64,000 bases of DNA, taken from Caproicibacterium amylolyticum. Lineage in GTDB: Bacteria > Bacillota > Clostridia > Oscillospirales > Acutalibacteraceae. Made by a program: the position numbers and the translations under genes. The stretch is taken from the NCBI RefSeq assembly GCF_014467055.1, contig NZ_CP060696.1, positions 62,001-126,000 of the forward strand, read 5' to 3'. Shown here in pieces: positions 8,519 to 16,773 of this stretch (position 1 is its first letter; each line of letters begins with the position of its first letter). The notes below the pieces were generated by a model. The model had not been told where the DNA came from and made no database searches. It saw only the letters and a list, made by a program, of their open reading frames with translations.

Positions 8519-9775
8519 ATGGAAGACAGAATTACACCCGGCATTGTCTTATGTTCAAAATTTGCTTTGCCAAATCAGAAAGCGTATGGACGTTATGTGG
8601 ATTATGTTGACCGAAAAAATGCGGTCAAGAAAAGTGAATTTGCACAATATACGGACTATATGGACAACCCACTCAAACAACAAAGTTACTCCCACTGCAA
8701 CGCTTTATTTACGGCGCAGTCTGACCACTTAACTGCTGCAGAAAAATCACTTTTCAAAAAGCGACTGCACGCTGCCCAACAGAACGGCAGTCCACTTTGG
8801 CAGAATGTCATCAGTTTTAAAAATGATTGGCTTGCAAAAAACGGACTTTATAGCACACAAAATCATACGGTTAATGAGGTTGCTGTCCGCAGCGCAGTTC
8901 GGCAGGCAATGCGTGTTATGCTCAAAAATGAACAGATGCCCGCTGCTGTATGGGCAGCTGCAATTCATTACAATACCGGCAATCTGCATATACACATTGC
9001 AGTTGCCGAGCCCTTTCCCACACGTCCGCTTCAAGAATGGCATGGTAAAATGGTACGTCGTGGCAAGCTGAAAGAATCCACGCTGGACAAAATGAAAAGT
9101 GCAGTTGTCAACCGCTTGGTGGACCGTTCTCCCGAGCAGCAGCGGCTAAATGATGTTATGCGCAAAAGCTTGCTCGCTTCTGTTCCGTCTGATTTGTGGA
9201 CAGTAAACAAGGAACTGCGACAGTCCTTTTTAAGTCTTTACGGAAGATTACCGCCTGACCGGCGACTTTGGAAATACAATATGAACACTTTGCAAAAACT
9301 GCGACCTGTAATTGACAGTCTATCGCGAGAGTGCTTTACGCGATACCATTATGTAGAATATCAGAATTTTCAGCACTTGCTGAAACAGGAAGAGCAATTT
9401 TTAAAAAGCGCATATGGAGAAAGCCGAAACTTTGCCGCAAACAAAACGCGAGACCTATACACACGCATGGGCAATGTTATTCTTTCTGCTGCACGCAGAT
9501 ATGATTTGCAATGTCATACAGATTACACAAAACGGTATTCAAAACAGACTGTCAGTGGTTCTATAAGCGCCGCCTTTCATGCAGTATGTCGCCGGGCAGC
9601 ACGAAACGCGTGCCTTGACCGTGCGCTTTCCTCATTGCGCAAAGCAGTCAGTTTTACCCGTGAAACAGAACAAGCGCAGCAGGCGTACAAGCAGCTGCAA
9701 ACAGCTATCCAACGTGCGGAATTGGAACAGGAACAGCCGTTTGCATATAAAAATAACCTGTACTTTGGGGTGTGA
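8519..9775 (+). CDS. MobL/MOBP-type relaxase
   Basis: A 418-residue DNA-nicking mobilisation protein. The GNLHIHIAVAEP segment near residue 160 supplies the paired histidines of the metal site. The N-terminal GRYVDYVDRKNAV with several tyrosines is typical of the MobL family of Gram-positive elements and supplies candidate nucleophiles. After residue ~200 the protein is helical and basic with no helicase or primase domain. The ATG has TGAGGTGA about 10 bases upstream. It follows the RHH gene directly and is the last gene of the rightward module. The family assignment is fairly sure; the exact MOB class is less so. Confidence 0.8.
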   Translation: MEDRITPGIVLCSKFALPNQKAYGRYVDYVDRKNAVKKSEFAQYTDYMDNPLKQQSYSHCNALFTAQSDHLTAAEKSLFKKRLHAAQQNGSPLWQNVISFKNDWLAKNGLYSTQNHTVNEVAVRSAVRQAMRVMLKNEQMPAAVWAAAIHYNTGNLHIHIAVAEPFPTRPLQEWHGKMVRRGKLKESTLDKMKSAVVNRLVDRSPEQQRLNDVMRKSLLASVPSDLWTVNKELRQSFLSLYGRLPPDRRLWKYNMNTLQKLRPVIDSLSRECFTRYHYVEYQNFQHLLKQEEQFLKSAYGESRNFAANKTRDLYTRMGNVILSAARRYDLQCHTDYTKRYSKQTVSGSISAAFHAVCRRAARNACLDRALSSLRKAVSFTRETEQAQQAYKQLQTAIQRAELEQEQPFAYKNNLYFGV

Positions 9776-9979
9776 AAGTACAGGCAATTCTAACGTGTTG
9801 TAAATATTTAGTGTATTGATAAATTCTATAATTGTCTTTTAACGGTTGTGTTTAAGTCCGTGGTTTCTGGTGCACTTATCGGTTCAGTGTTTTGTCCCAA
9901 TAATAATTTCCACACAACAAAACATACTATTCTCCAGTAATTCAGGTTACACTATACATCATGACTAGTTTGTTAAACG

Positions 9980-10651
9980 TTATTGATGTGTTGCTGCAAA
10001 AACGTCCGCCTTATATGTATAATACTTGTCTAGCTGTGCTTGCTTTGAGGTATACAGGTCAAAATTCTGTAATTCGTTAAAGTGAATTATTTCTTCTGTG
10101 GATTTTAAAATACGTGGTTGCTTTTTGTTAGATAATCGATAGATACCAAATGCAGATTCGCTGACAGGATAATACTGCATAGAGTCCACAGTTTTTGATG
10201 CATCTGACGGTACATGCTTGAGCAGTAATAAATATTCAACATCTTTTTGCAATGGAATCATTGCATTTTGCGCCGCGTCATAATAAAATGCTTGCTCATT
10301 ATTTTCAATTACATTCATCTGCTGCACAACCAAAATTGTTTTTCCTACTAACGAAGCACTCCCTTTATTGACTTTTTCCACGTTTACAGGGGTATAAAGT
10401 GCGTCATTGGTTGCTTTCCGCTCGCCTGACCATTTCCCCTGCACAATAATATCAGAACCCGACACAAGATCTGCACCGGTGCGAAAACCCTTTCCCTCTA
10501 AAAATGACGTTGTTTCCTCTGCGTTCGCATTGTAAGTATATGTTTGTGCGCGATTCAACAGATTTTTGGGATAGGACACCCGAACAATTGCTGCGAAGAT
10601 AAAACAGGCAATCACAAAAAAAAGTGGGAGTAAATACCATTTCTTTTTCAT
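9980..10651 (-). CDS. membrane-anchored extracellular protein of the ABC cargo operon, function unknown
   Basis: I do not recognise a characterised family. The 223-residue protein has an N-terminal membrane segment (LLPLFFVIACFIFAAIV) after a Lys-rich start, then an extracytoplasmic domain rich in beta strands (GSDIIVQGKWSGE, LVGKTILVVQQ, VEYLLLLKHVP). This pattern resembles cell-surface proteins of Bacilli and Clostridia with an exported beta domain. The start is ATG 10651, three bases after the ATPase stop (TGATATG), so it is translationally coupled to the transporter genes. The position suggests an immunity or receptor part of the exporter; this is inference. Confidence 0.7.
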   Translation of the reverse strand: MKKKWYLLPLFFVIACFIFAAIVRVSYPKNLLNRAQTYTYNANAEETTSFLEGKGFRTGADLVSGSDIIVQGKWSGERKATNDALYTPVNVEKVNKGSASLVGKTILVVQQMNVIENNEQAFYYDAAQNAMIPLQKDVEYLLLLKHVPSDASKTVDSMQYYPVSESAFGIYRLSNKKQPRILKSTEEIIHFNELQNFDLYTSKQAQLDKYYTYKADVFAATHQ

Positions 10652-10652
10652 A

Positions 10653-11303
10653 TCATGCCACACCTTCCACGATCTGCAGTTTCCCTGCATTCATCTTAAA
10701 GAACTGACTGCACAGAGTAGTTAAATCTTCACGATTATGGCTAGCAATTAAAATAGTTGCACCGCGTTCGGCTTCTTCCTGAACTACCTTTCGTATCAAT
10801 GAAACGCCATCTTCATCCAATGCGTTGGTGGGTTCATCCAGCAAAATTAAATTTGGCTTTTCCATAATAGCCTGCGCAATGGCCAGCCGCTGTTTCATAC
10901 CCAGAGAGTACTTGTGATAGACCCGCCGGTCATCCGGGTCAAGTCCCACGCGTGTAATGGCATCCCGAATCTCCGGCTCACCAATTTCCCCTTTGATGGA
11001 AGCCAGTAATTTAAGATTTTCCAGTCCCGTAAAATAAGGCCAGAAACCAACGTTTTCAATAATCAGTCCCAAACTGTCCGGGAAAGAATTGGAATTATTT
11101 AGATCCTTTCCAAACGCAGTCACACAGCCCTCTGTAGGGCAGATTAGTCCTGCAATCGCGCGCATAAGCATAGATTTGCCGCACCCATTATGACCATATA
11201 ATCCATAGCAAACACCGCTTTCCAACTGCAAAGTCACATTTGAAAGAACAGTTTGCCCTTTAATTGTTTTAGTATAATTTTTTACTTCTACTGTAACACT
11301 CAT
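10653..11303 (-). CDS. ABC transporter ATP-binding protein (cargo operon)
   Basis: A 216-residue ATPase with Walker A GHNGCGKSM, signature YSLGMKQRLAIAQA and Walker B LILLDEPTNALD, followed by the H-loop ASHN. The start is ATG 11303 with AAGGAGG upstream. It overlaps the upstream permease stop by four bases (ATGA), so the genes are coupled. It belongs to the subfamily of small ATPases paired with ABC-2-like permeases in bacteriocin export and immunity. With three different permease genes upstream it is the only ATPase in the operon. Confidence 0.9.
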   Translation of the reverse strand: MSVTVEVKNYTKTIKGQTVLSNVTLQLESGVCYGLYGHNGCGKSMLMRAIAGLICPTEGCVTAFGKDLNNSNSFPDSLGLIIENVGFWPYFTGLENLKLLASIKGEIGEPEIRDAITRVGLDPDDRRVYHKYSLGMKQRLAIAQAIMEKPNLILLDEPTNALDEDGVSLIRKVVQEEAERGATILIASHNREDLTTLCSQFFKMNAGKLQIVEGVA

Positions 11304-12121
11304 CCTTGTTCCTCCTTCATCAATGAAATCATGTCCTGCTTGCAAAACCACTGGCGATACAGCCAATAACAAACAATACACCACAGGATAATTGCGCAAA
11401 TACAGCCTCCCGCACTTGCATCAGAAACCGGCACAATTCCAAACGCCTCCTGACCGGAAATTGTAAACGGAAGTGTGTGCCACAGGAGCATCTGGTTGGC
11501 ACCCGGCAGCAATATGTACAGGGGCACCAGCGATGAAGCATCCTTGTAAAGTGCGCAGCCGATAAAAACGGGCACGAAATAAAAGAGTAAAGTGATGATG
11601 AATGCAGCCGCACTTCCTAATTTGAGAGAAAAAACATTTTGCAGGAAAGCGAAAAAGAATACCGTGCCTGTATTGATCACATACAGCACCAACAGTAAAA
11701 TTGCCATATGCATACCATTTTGTGGTTTTAATCCGTTAAACATACCCAGCAGCAGTGTAACAACGAAAAGCAGGCCAAAAGTGCTGCAGGTTCTTTTTAA
11801 TAAATGGAGCGACTGCCGAAACAGCCACCTAGATTTTTTCTGTGAACGAGTAAAAACATATACATAACTGATACGGCAGTCCTCTAAAAAAAGATTGGAA
11901 AGCATATATATTGACACAACATTGGGAACAATCCATCGTAAATTTGAAATTGACAGAATATCTCGCACATCACAAATTCCACCATAGCAAGCCAAAAAAT
12001 AAAATTCCAAACTACCATGCATTTGTACAGTACTGCTTAAGTTTGGAATCAGAATCAGCAAAAAAACAGCACCAGTAACAACGTAGCGGTAACTTTGATA
12101 AAGCAGTCTTTTAGCATTCAT
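11300..12121 (-). CDS. ABC-2-like permease subunit 3 (cargo operon)
   Basis: A 273-residue integral membrane protein with about six hydrophobic segments (for example VVTGAVFLLILIPNL, FGLLFVVTLLLGMF, CAIILWCIVCYWLY) and a basic cytosolic loop (RSQKKSRWLFRQS). No soluble domain was recognised. It overlaps its neighbours on both sides by four bases. It presumably forms the membrane channel with the two preceding permeases and the downstream ATPase. The substrate is unknown. Confidence 0.75.
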   Translation of the reverse strand: MNAKRLLYQSYRYVVTGAVFLLILIPNLSSTVQMHGSLEFYFLACYGGICDVRDILSISNLRWIVPNVVSIYMLSNLFLEDCRISYVYVFTRSQKKSRWLFRQSLHLLKRTCSTFGLLFVVTLLLGMFNGLKPQNGMHMAILLLVLYVINTGTVFFFAFLQNVFSLKLGSAAAFIITLLFYFVPVFIGCALYKDASSLVPLYILLPGANQMLLWHTLPFTISGQEAFGIVPVSDASAGGCICAIILWCIVCYWLYRQWFCKQDMISLMKEEQG

Positions 12122-12858
12122 TTCTGCTCCCCTTTCTCCTTGGGGAGACAGTCACGCTTGGGACAAACTAATGTACCAATCACAGTAACCACCACAATGA
12201 AAATAACAATACGTATTAAGTAGATTCCATATGTATTCATATGTCCCGGAACAACAGAAATTGCTCCCATAATACCTAATTCACCCCAATTAAGAGTGCC
12301 CTGCAAGACGATATAGTCATACAAAATGAGACCATAACTGATAATACAGCCCAAAATACGATTAGAAAACACCTGCGCAAAGAATAGGTAAACACAGGTG
12401 AGACATGCATAGGCTACACACTGCGACACAAATGCAAGCAGAAAAAAGGTTCCGTTTTCCGCATAATGAGTCAACTGCCCAAAAATAGCCGCTCGTATTA
12501 GTAGCAAAAGATATAGTAGTACAACATAAAGGACTGCACTTGCCATTCCAAGTCCAATCCGAAGCAGCCACAGCTTCCTTTTTGAGAGCAATCTACAAAA
12601 AACTGTTTCTTGTTCAAAAAAGTGAATTTGCGGCTGTAGCAAAATAAAATACATGGGAATACAGAAGCAGATGGTACTGAACCAGAAAAAATAGGATGCA
12701 TAGTTAGCAAGATAAAACTTTGGATGTTGTTCCCACGCAAACTGTGCTAGCATATTGGGGCTGAAAATTCCTAAGACCGTAAATGCAAGCAGGGCAATCA
12801 ATACCGCGATGGTCGATCGATTGCGAATATAGACTTTTCCTAGTGCGCGCAGCATCAT
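12118..12858 (-). CDS. ABC-2-like permease subunit 2 (cargo operon)
   Basis: A 246-residue protein with six predicted membrane spans (IAVLIALLAFTVLGIF, FFWFSTICFCIPMYFILL, VLYVVLLYLLLL, ACLTCVYLFFAQVF, a span near ILGCIISYGLILY, and IVIFIVVVTVIGTLV). It has four-base overlaps with the genes before and after. The family resembles lantibiotic-type immunity permeases in size and topology only; similarity was not tested. Confidence 0.75.
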   Translation of the reverse strand: MMLRALGKVYIRNRSTIAVLIALLAFTVLGIFSPNMLAQFAWEQHPKFYLANYASYFFWFSTICFCIPMYFILLQPQIHFFEQETVFCRLLSKRKLWLLRIGLGMASAVLYVVLLYLLLLIRAAIFGQLTHYAENGTFFLLAFVSQCVAYACLTCVYLFFAQVFSNRILGCIISYGLILYDYIVLQGTLNWGELGIMGAISVVPGHMNTYGIYLIRIVIFIVVVTVIGTLVCPKRDCLPKEKGEQK

Positions 12859-13694
12859 ACCTCATCCCGCCTAACATGAATTTTTACAAGCAGAGCTGCT
12901 AAATCGAAGAGCAAGAGCACAACCGCTGCGCATACGAGATATTCAAACTTTGTACCTGCTGCCCGGAAAGGCGGTATCATCCAAGCAACAGGCATATATT
13001 GTTCGTTCACAAAGCCGCCCAGTAAGCCAGCAACGATATAGCAAATCCCGGGAATAGTTAATACCAAAAAATGATTTAACTTGGTATGAATGGAAAGGGC
13101 ATAAGAAAGTAATGCAAACAGGCCCCCAAAAAACGCCGTTATAAAATCATACAGAAAGAAATAAAGATAAGGATGATTATAGAACAACGATTTCCAATAC
13201 GATAGATTTAAAAAAGCAGTGTAAGGATTCAATGGATAGGTGGGAGTTATTTTCATAGAATCTAACGGAATCGCAGTCATTAACACCAGTTTTTCAATTA
13301 CAAGGGGAATCCAAATAATCAGTGCCCCTGCGATAAAAACGGTTAGCCATTGTGCAGTATAGTAATTACTGCGACCAACCCTCGCAATGACAATGCGGTC
13401 GCTCCCATATTGTTTTTCCTCAAAATTGCAGTCAGAATATGCTAAAGAAACTGCAAAAGGAAAAAGCAAAACGAAAAAGATTCCATAATTATCGAAATTA
13501 TGAACTACACTGATTTGTGCCTGTCCAAAGTAAATATACGCGGCTGACAACGTCGCCTGATCCGCTTTGTACAGCTGTGCCAATTCCACTAAGGTTGGAA
13601 ACAGCACATAAGCTAGCACAGCGCATAGTACAATATAAAATCGTCGATTTTTAAACAAGACTTCAAGGTTTGTCTTCTGTAAATTCTTTAACAT
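12855..13694 (-). CDS. ABC-2-like permease subunit 1 (cargo operon)
   Basis: A 279-residue protein and first gene of the four-base-overlap operon that runs to 9980. About six membrane segments are visible, with a large extracytoplasmic loop after the first (residues ~45-70) and a conserved-looking cytosolic stretch EEKQYGSDRIVIARVGRS before span three. It is separated from the upstream secreted-polypeptide gene by a hairpin terminator, so it is probably expressed by read-through or from its own weak promoter. Confidence 0.75.
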   Translation of the reverse strand: MLKNLQKTNLEVLFKNRRFYIVLCAVLAYVLFPTLVELAQLYKADQATLSAAYIYFGQAQISVVHNFDNYGIFFVLLFPFAVSLAYSDCNFEEKQYGSDRIVIARVGRSNYYTAQWLTVFIAGALIIWIPLVIEKLVLMTAIPLDSMKITPTYPLNPYTAFLNLSYWKSLFYNHPYLYFFLYDFITAFFGGLFALLSYALSIHTKLNHFLVLTIPGICYIVAGLLGGFVNEQYMPVAWMIPPFRAAGTKFEYLVCAAVVLLLFDLAALLVKIHVRRDEV

Positions 13695-13781
13695 TTTACA
13701 TCTCCATACATTTAAATCTGCAAGTTATTTTTTATGGGTAATAAAATGCAATCATAAAAACTTTCCAAAGGATTATAGAAC

Positions 13782-13820
13782 AAAAAATCCGGTCACGGAT
13801 TACTGTGAACCGGATTTTTT
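13782..13820 (-). terminator. terminator between the secreted polypeptide gene and the ABC operon
   Basis: AAAAAATCCGGT at 13782-13793 and ACCGGATTTTTT at 13809-13820 form the stem with a partly paired loop. It would work on either strand. It lies 14 bp after the stop of the secreted polypeptide gene, so that gene can be transcribed at a high level with little transporter synthesis. Confidence 0.8.
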
Positions 13821-13833
13821 AAAGAACTGAGAT

Positions 13834-14256
13834 TTAATGGAAATCAACAGTGCCCGCACAATTTATGTTGGATGTATTGAACTTCGGATTCTTCCCCACA
13901 AGTACAAGCTGAACACCCTTTGTTGCATTCGAATCAGTTAACATCAGGGGAACCGTTCCGTTTGAAGCATATACCGTTCTTTCGGCACTTACATTACGAT
14001 ACTGACCACCATAAAATGCTCTTACCAAAAGTGTACAACGATCTGAATATCCTGCGGTTTGCCACACACTGACATTGACTTGTTTATTTGCAGCATATGT
14101 AGTTGATTTTGTTCCTGTTTGACAATCAACTTGTCCTTGCCAACTCGGCAGAGATGCAGTCCATTTTGTATATGCAAATGTAGGAACAGCAGCGCATGAA
14201 ACAGCAAATATGCCAGCACCTAATAATGCGATTATTTTATTTACACTTTTTTTCAT
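13834..14256 (-). CDS. secreted cargo polypeptide, bacteriocin-like or surface protein
   Basis: A 140-residue precursor starting at ATG 14256 with GGAGG upstream; the longer frame to 14319 lacks a ribosome binding site. A classical signal peptide (MKKSVNKIIALLGAGIFAVS, then a short polar segment ending AVPTFA) precedes a mature chain of about 112 residues beginning YTKW. The mature part is polar and Thr/Ser/Asn rich, with three cysteines (VDCQ, DRCT, NINC) and alternating beta patterns ending in GTVDFH. It loosely resembles DUF2712-type secreted proteins found beside ABC transporters; this is from memory. The operon context suggests an exported effector with its own immunity or export system. 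Confidence 0.75.
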   Translation of the reverse strand: MKKSVNKIIALLGAGIFAVSCAAVPTFAYTKWTASLPSWQGQVDCQTGTKSTTYAANKQVNVSVWQTAGYSDRCTLLVRAFYGGQYRNVSAERTVYASNGTVPLMLTDSNATKGVQLVLVGKNPKFNTSNINCAGTVDFH

Positions 14257-14531
14257 GATAAATCCTCCATTTTTTGAGATGTATAAATTTGATTTACACT
14301 TATAATTTTGTACATACAATTTGCGCTTTGAGATAACAAGCTCATTTTCGCTACTGCACAGGACTCACCCCTTTCATAAAACATTTATAGTAAATTGAAA
14401 ATTATTGGAAATTTTTATATGATAGTAATTGTAAATAATTAATTTTATTCCTTAATATGTATTAACAATTATATTATTTTTTTGATAAAATGTCAATATT
14501 AAATCAATAAGTGCTGGTAATTTATTTTTTA
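14257..14531. other. AT-rich non-coding region upstream of the secreted polypeptide
   Basis: No gene is supported. The region is very AT-rich with several possible -10 elements on the minus strand but no convincing -35 partner. It presumably holds the promoter of the polypeptide gene. No clear direct-repeat LytTR site could be picked out by eye. Confidence 0.4.
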
Positions 14532-14965
14532 TCAATTATATGTATTTATTCTGGTGACGCGGATTTCCTGTATATCTTGTTCGTAATTTTCTTTTGCAGC
14601 CAGTGCATCTGCAAGTTTTTCATTCCGTGCTATCAATGCAATCCAGATTCTCCGCAAAACATACAGATGTACCGAATTGCACTTTGATAGCCAAGCGGCG
14701 CATACTGCACGAAACTGGAAATGAAAATTACCAGCGTATCCATACAGCGCGCTTTCATTGCCATTGCGGCTCGCATTCCATCCATGCCCATAAGCTGCAC
14801 ATCCAGCAAGATAATATCATATATCGTTTCGCCTGCAAGCAGTTCTTCACCGTTTGCAAAAACGTCAAGTGTATAAGGCATCTGCCATTCTGCCATAAAA
14901 ACTTCTGTTTTATCCCGCAGCTGCTGCCGTATGAGTAGTTCATCGTCGCATATCGCTATCCGCAT
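14532..14965 (-). pseudogene. collapsed two-component system: receiver domain joined out of frame to a sensor-kinase fragment
   Basis: From ATG 14965 (AAGGATG upstream) a LytTR/AgrA-type receiver starts MRIAICDDELLIRQQ, has the phospho-acceptor region DIILLDVQLMGMDG, and continues to YAPLGYQSAIRY. It then stops at 14633 without a LytTR DNA-binding domain. In another frame the same DNA encodes RIWIALIARNEKLADALAAK and on to ENYEQDIQEIRVTR before a stop at 14532. That resembles the linker just before the HD box of AgrC-type histidine kinases. The simplest reading is a deletion that fused a regulator and kinase gene. It is not expected to be functional. Confidence 0.65.
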
Positions 14966-15072
14966 AATTACATCCTTGTCCACTCTATTCACCTCTTGTA
15001 AAATTTTAACACATATTGTATATAAACTTCAACTAAAAGCGAAATCAGGAAAATTGAATTTGCCTTCATTTC

Positions 15073-15090
15073 GTGTCAACTTTGTGTCAA
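15073..15090 (+). repeat. integrase arm-type site candidate (right)
   Basis: An exact copy of 3567-3584, same orientation, about 130 bp inside attR. It contains two TGTCAA half units. Confidence 0.7.
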
Positions 15091-15218
15091 CGAATTCCCG
15101 AAAAGATAAAAACATATGAGTCAAAACAGAATATGACATGGAAAGCAAGATTGAAAAAAGTCAGTGTTTATACTGGTTTGCGGCATACCACATAATTTTA
15201 CAACAATAAAATCGAACA

Positions 15219-15276
15219 ACTACGAATCAGAAGGTCCTGGGTTCGAATCCCCGCGGGCGCACCAAAGCGAAAGCCG
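15219..15276 (+). repeat. attR (58-bp direct repeat, right copy)
   Basis: The displaced 3' half of the original tRNA-Arg plus its downstream bases, identical to 3449-3506. Upstream of it there is no 5' tRNA half, so this copy is not a gene. Confidence 0.95.
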
Positions 15277-15320
15277 TACAGTTAAACCATGGTTATGGTT
15301 TAACTGTACGGCCCTTTTTC
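15273..15320 (+). terminator. original tRNA-Arg terminator, now at attR
   Basis: The stem GCCGTACAGTTAAACC (15273-15288) pairs with 15297-15312 and is followed by CCCTTTTTC. It is the same design as the attL terminator but with a different stem sequence. It would have terminated the tRNA before integration. Confidence 0.88.
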
Positions 15321-15352
15321 TGTTCAACAGAACTGATAGAATTTTACTTTAT

Positions 15353-15381
15353 TTGTTAATACTTTTATGATACCATATAAT
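15353..15381 (+). promoter_or_regulatory. promoter of the chromosomal ABC exporter operon
   Basis: TTGTTA (15353-15358) and TATAAT (15376-15381) with a 17-bp spacer, 40 bp before the ATPase start. Confidence 0.7.
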
Positions 15382-15420
15382 AATGGGACAATTTGTATAA
15401 AGCAAAAGAGGAAAATTAAA

Positions 15421-16146
15421 ATGCTGATAAACATAGAAAACGTTAGCTACATATACCGCAAAAACAAACTGAAAGCCCTGAAAAATATCGACTTGAAGTT
15501 TTCAGGGCATCAAACCCATGCGGTATTAGGACACAATGGTGCAGGAAAGACAACTCTGTTTTTGCTGATGTCAGGATATTTAAAACTGCAAAGTGGGCGT
15601 ATAACCTATAACAGTAAGTTTATCGACAATAAAAAAGAGATTGCCTATGTTCCCGAATCAGGTGGATTTTTTGGCTCGTTAACGGTATGGGAAAATTTGC
15701 GCTTTCGGTATTTGATTTCAGAGCAACCGGAACAGGACATGCACGAAAGAATCAATTTATTAATCGAAACATTTGGGCTGGACGAAAAAATCAATATGCA
15801 GGGCAAATCCTTGTCGACAGGCCTAAAGAAAAGATTAGCTTTAGCTTGTGCTTTTGTTCACAAACCCAAAATATTGCTTTTAGATGAACCGACAAATGGG
15901 ATAGACCCAACCACTTACGATATGCTGGTGAAAATATTAAATAGTCAAAAAAAGAAGGGACATCATATTCTGCTCAATAGTCATGACTTGGTTTTTGTTT
16001 CAGAAGTGGCGGATGATATTTGCATTCTTAATCAGGGTAAAGTAGTTTGCCGCAAAGAACTAAATAATCTTGATGAAGAGCAGCTAAAGCAATTGTACTT
16101 TGAAAACACGGAGAGTTTTGAGGACAAACACTATGAGGATATTTAA
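15421..16146 (+). CDS. ABC transporter ATP-binding protein
   Basis: A 241-residue ATPase: Walker A GHNGAGKTTL, Q-loop area YVPESGG, signature SLSTGLKKRLALA, Walker B ILLLDEPTNGIDP, H-loop NSHD. The start is ATG 15421 with AGAGGA upstream; the longer frame from 15367 overlaps the promoter. Its end overlaps the first permease by 14 bp. With two ~220-residue permeases it forms a complete ABC-2-type exporter of unknown substrate. It lies just outside attR and is AT-richer than the genes that follow, so this may be older acquired DNA. Confidence 0.92.
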   Translation: MLINIENVSYIYRKNKLKALKNIDLKFSGHQTHAVLGHNGAGKTTLFLLMSGYLKLQSGRITYNSKFIDNKKEIAYVPESGGFFGSLTVWENLRFRYLISEQPEQDMHERINLLIETFGLDEKINMQGKSLSTGLKKRLALACAFVHKPKILLLDEPTNGIDPTTYDMLVKILNSQKKKGHHILLNSHDLVFVSEVADDICILNQGKVVCRKELNNLDEEQLKQLYFENTESFEDKHYEDI

Positions 16147-16768
16147 AGTGCTGTTTTTGAATCAACTGATCATAGCCAAACAGCTTTTTAAAAATTTATT
16201 GGTTGCGCTTCTCTTTTTTCTTGTAACGATAGTTTTGTTTTGCCGTACGGGCAGCATTAGCTTTATCAATTTATTCATTCTGTGCATCGAAGCGTCCGGA
16301 ATAAGTTGTCTGCCGCTTGAATTGTTGGTTGAGAAAAAAGAGAATATGTTAAATTATTTGTTTACACAAGGAATCAATAAATATAGTTACATTTTTTCCA
16401 AACTCATCATTCCTGTGGTGCTGTCTTTCGGTATTTCAATCATTCCTATGGCAGCAATTTTTCATTTTCAGCCTGTAATGGTTAGTTTAGTCGCAGTTGA
16501 AACGACAATTATCCTATCCGCTATTTTATGGTCTTTACTCATATTGATTTTTCATTTACTGCTGAATGGAGAAATCCTGCCGAGGCTTTTGAGCGGTATT
16601 TCGCCCCTATTCATTATTTTGGGTACTTACTTAATAGGATGGGTTCAGGATAAGTTCATGTGGATAACAAATGGAATCCTTTTAAGCGAAAGTATCATTT
16701 TGCTTTTTACTTGTTACGCCATTATGCAAAGAAAAGAGTGGGAAATACATTTTTTTCATGAGGAGTGA
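16133..16768 (+). CDS. ABC-2-type permease A
   Basis: A 211-residue membrane protein starting at ATG 16133 inside the end of the ATPase gene. It has about six hydrophobic segments (LLVALLFFLVTIVLF, PVVLSFGISIIPMAAIF, TIILSAILWSLLILIFHL and others). Its middle section (KENMLNYLFTQGINKYSYIFSKLIIPVVLSF) resembles the corresponding part of permease B, so the two are diverged paralogues. It ends six bases before the permease B start. Confidence 0.75.
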   Translation: MRIFKVLFLNQLIIAKQLFKNLLVALLFFLVTIVLFCRTGSISFINLFILCIEASGISCLPLELLVEKKENMLNYLFTQGINKYSYIFSKLIIPVVLSFGISIIPMAAIFHFQPVMVSLVAVETTIILSAILWSLLILIFHLLLNGEILPRLLSGISPLFIILGTYLIGWVQDKFMWITNGILLSESIILLFTCYAIMQRKEWEIHFFHEE

Positions 16769-16773
16769 TTTTG

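Larger units (their letters stand above)
3449..15276. mobile_element. integrative and mobilizable element (IME) in tRNA-Arg
   Basis: 58-bp perfect direct repeats (3449-3506 and 15219-15276) bracket about 11.8 kb. The segment contains a tyrosine integrase next to the tRNA, an XRE repressor, an excisionase-like gene, a DUF3987 protein, an RHH accessory protein and a MobL-type relaxase, then a minus-strand cargo module (secreted polypeptide, ABC transporter, membrane protein, two-component remnant). There is no VirB4-like, coupling-protein or other type IV secretion gene, so the element could be mobilised but not self-conjugated. Matching 18-bp arm-site candidates lie just inside both ends. Confidence 0.93.

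Noticed and set aside
15219..15291. Second tRNA-Arg at the right end
   Set aside because: Only the 3' half is present; the 5' acceptor and D arm are missing, so it is attR, not a gene.
15164..15370. 68-codon frame across attR
   Set aside because: It reads through the att repeat and a perfect terminator stem, so it cannot be a normal gene.
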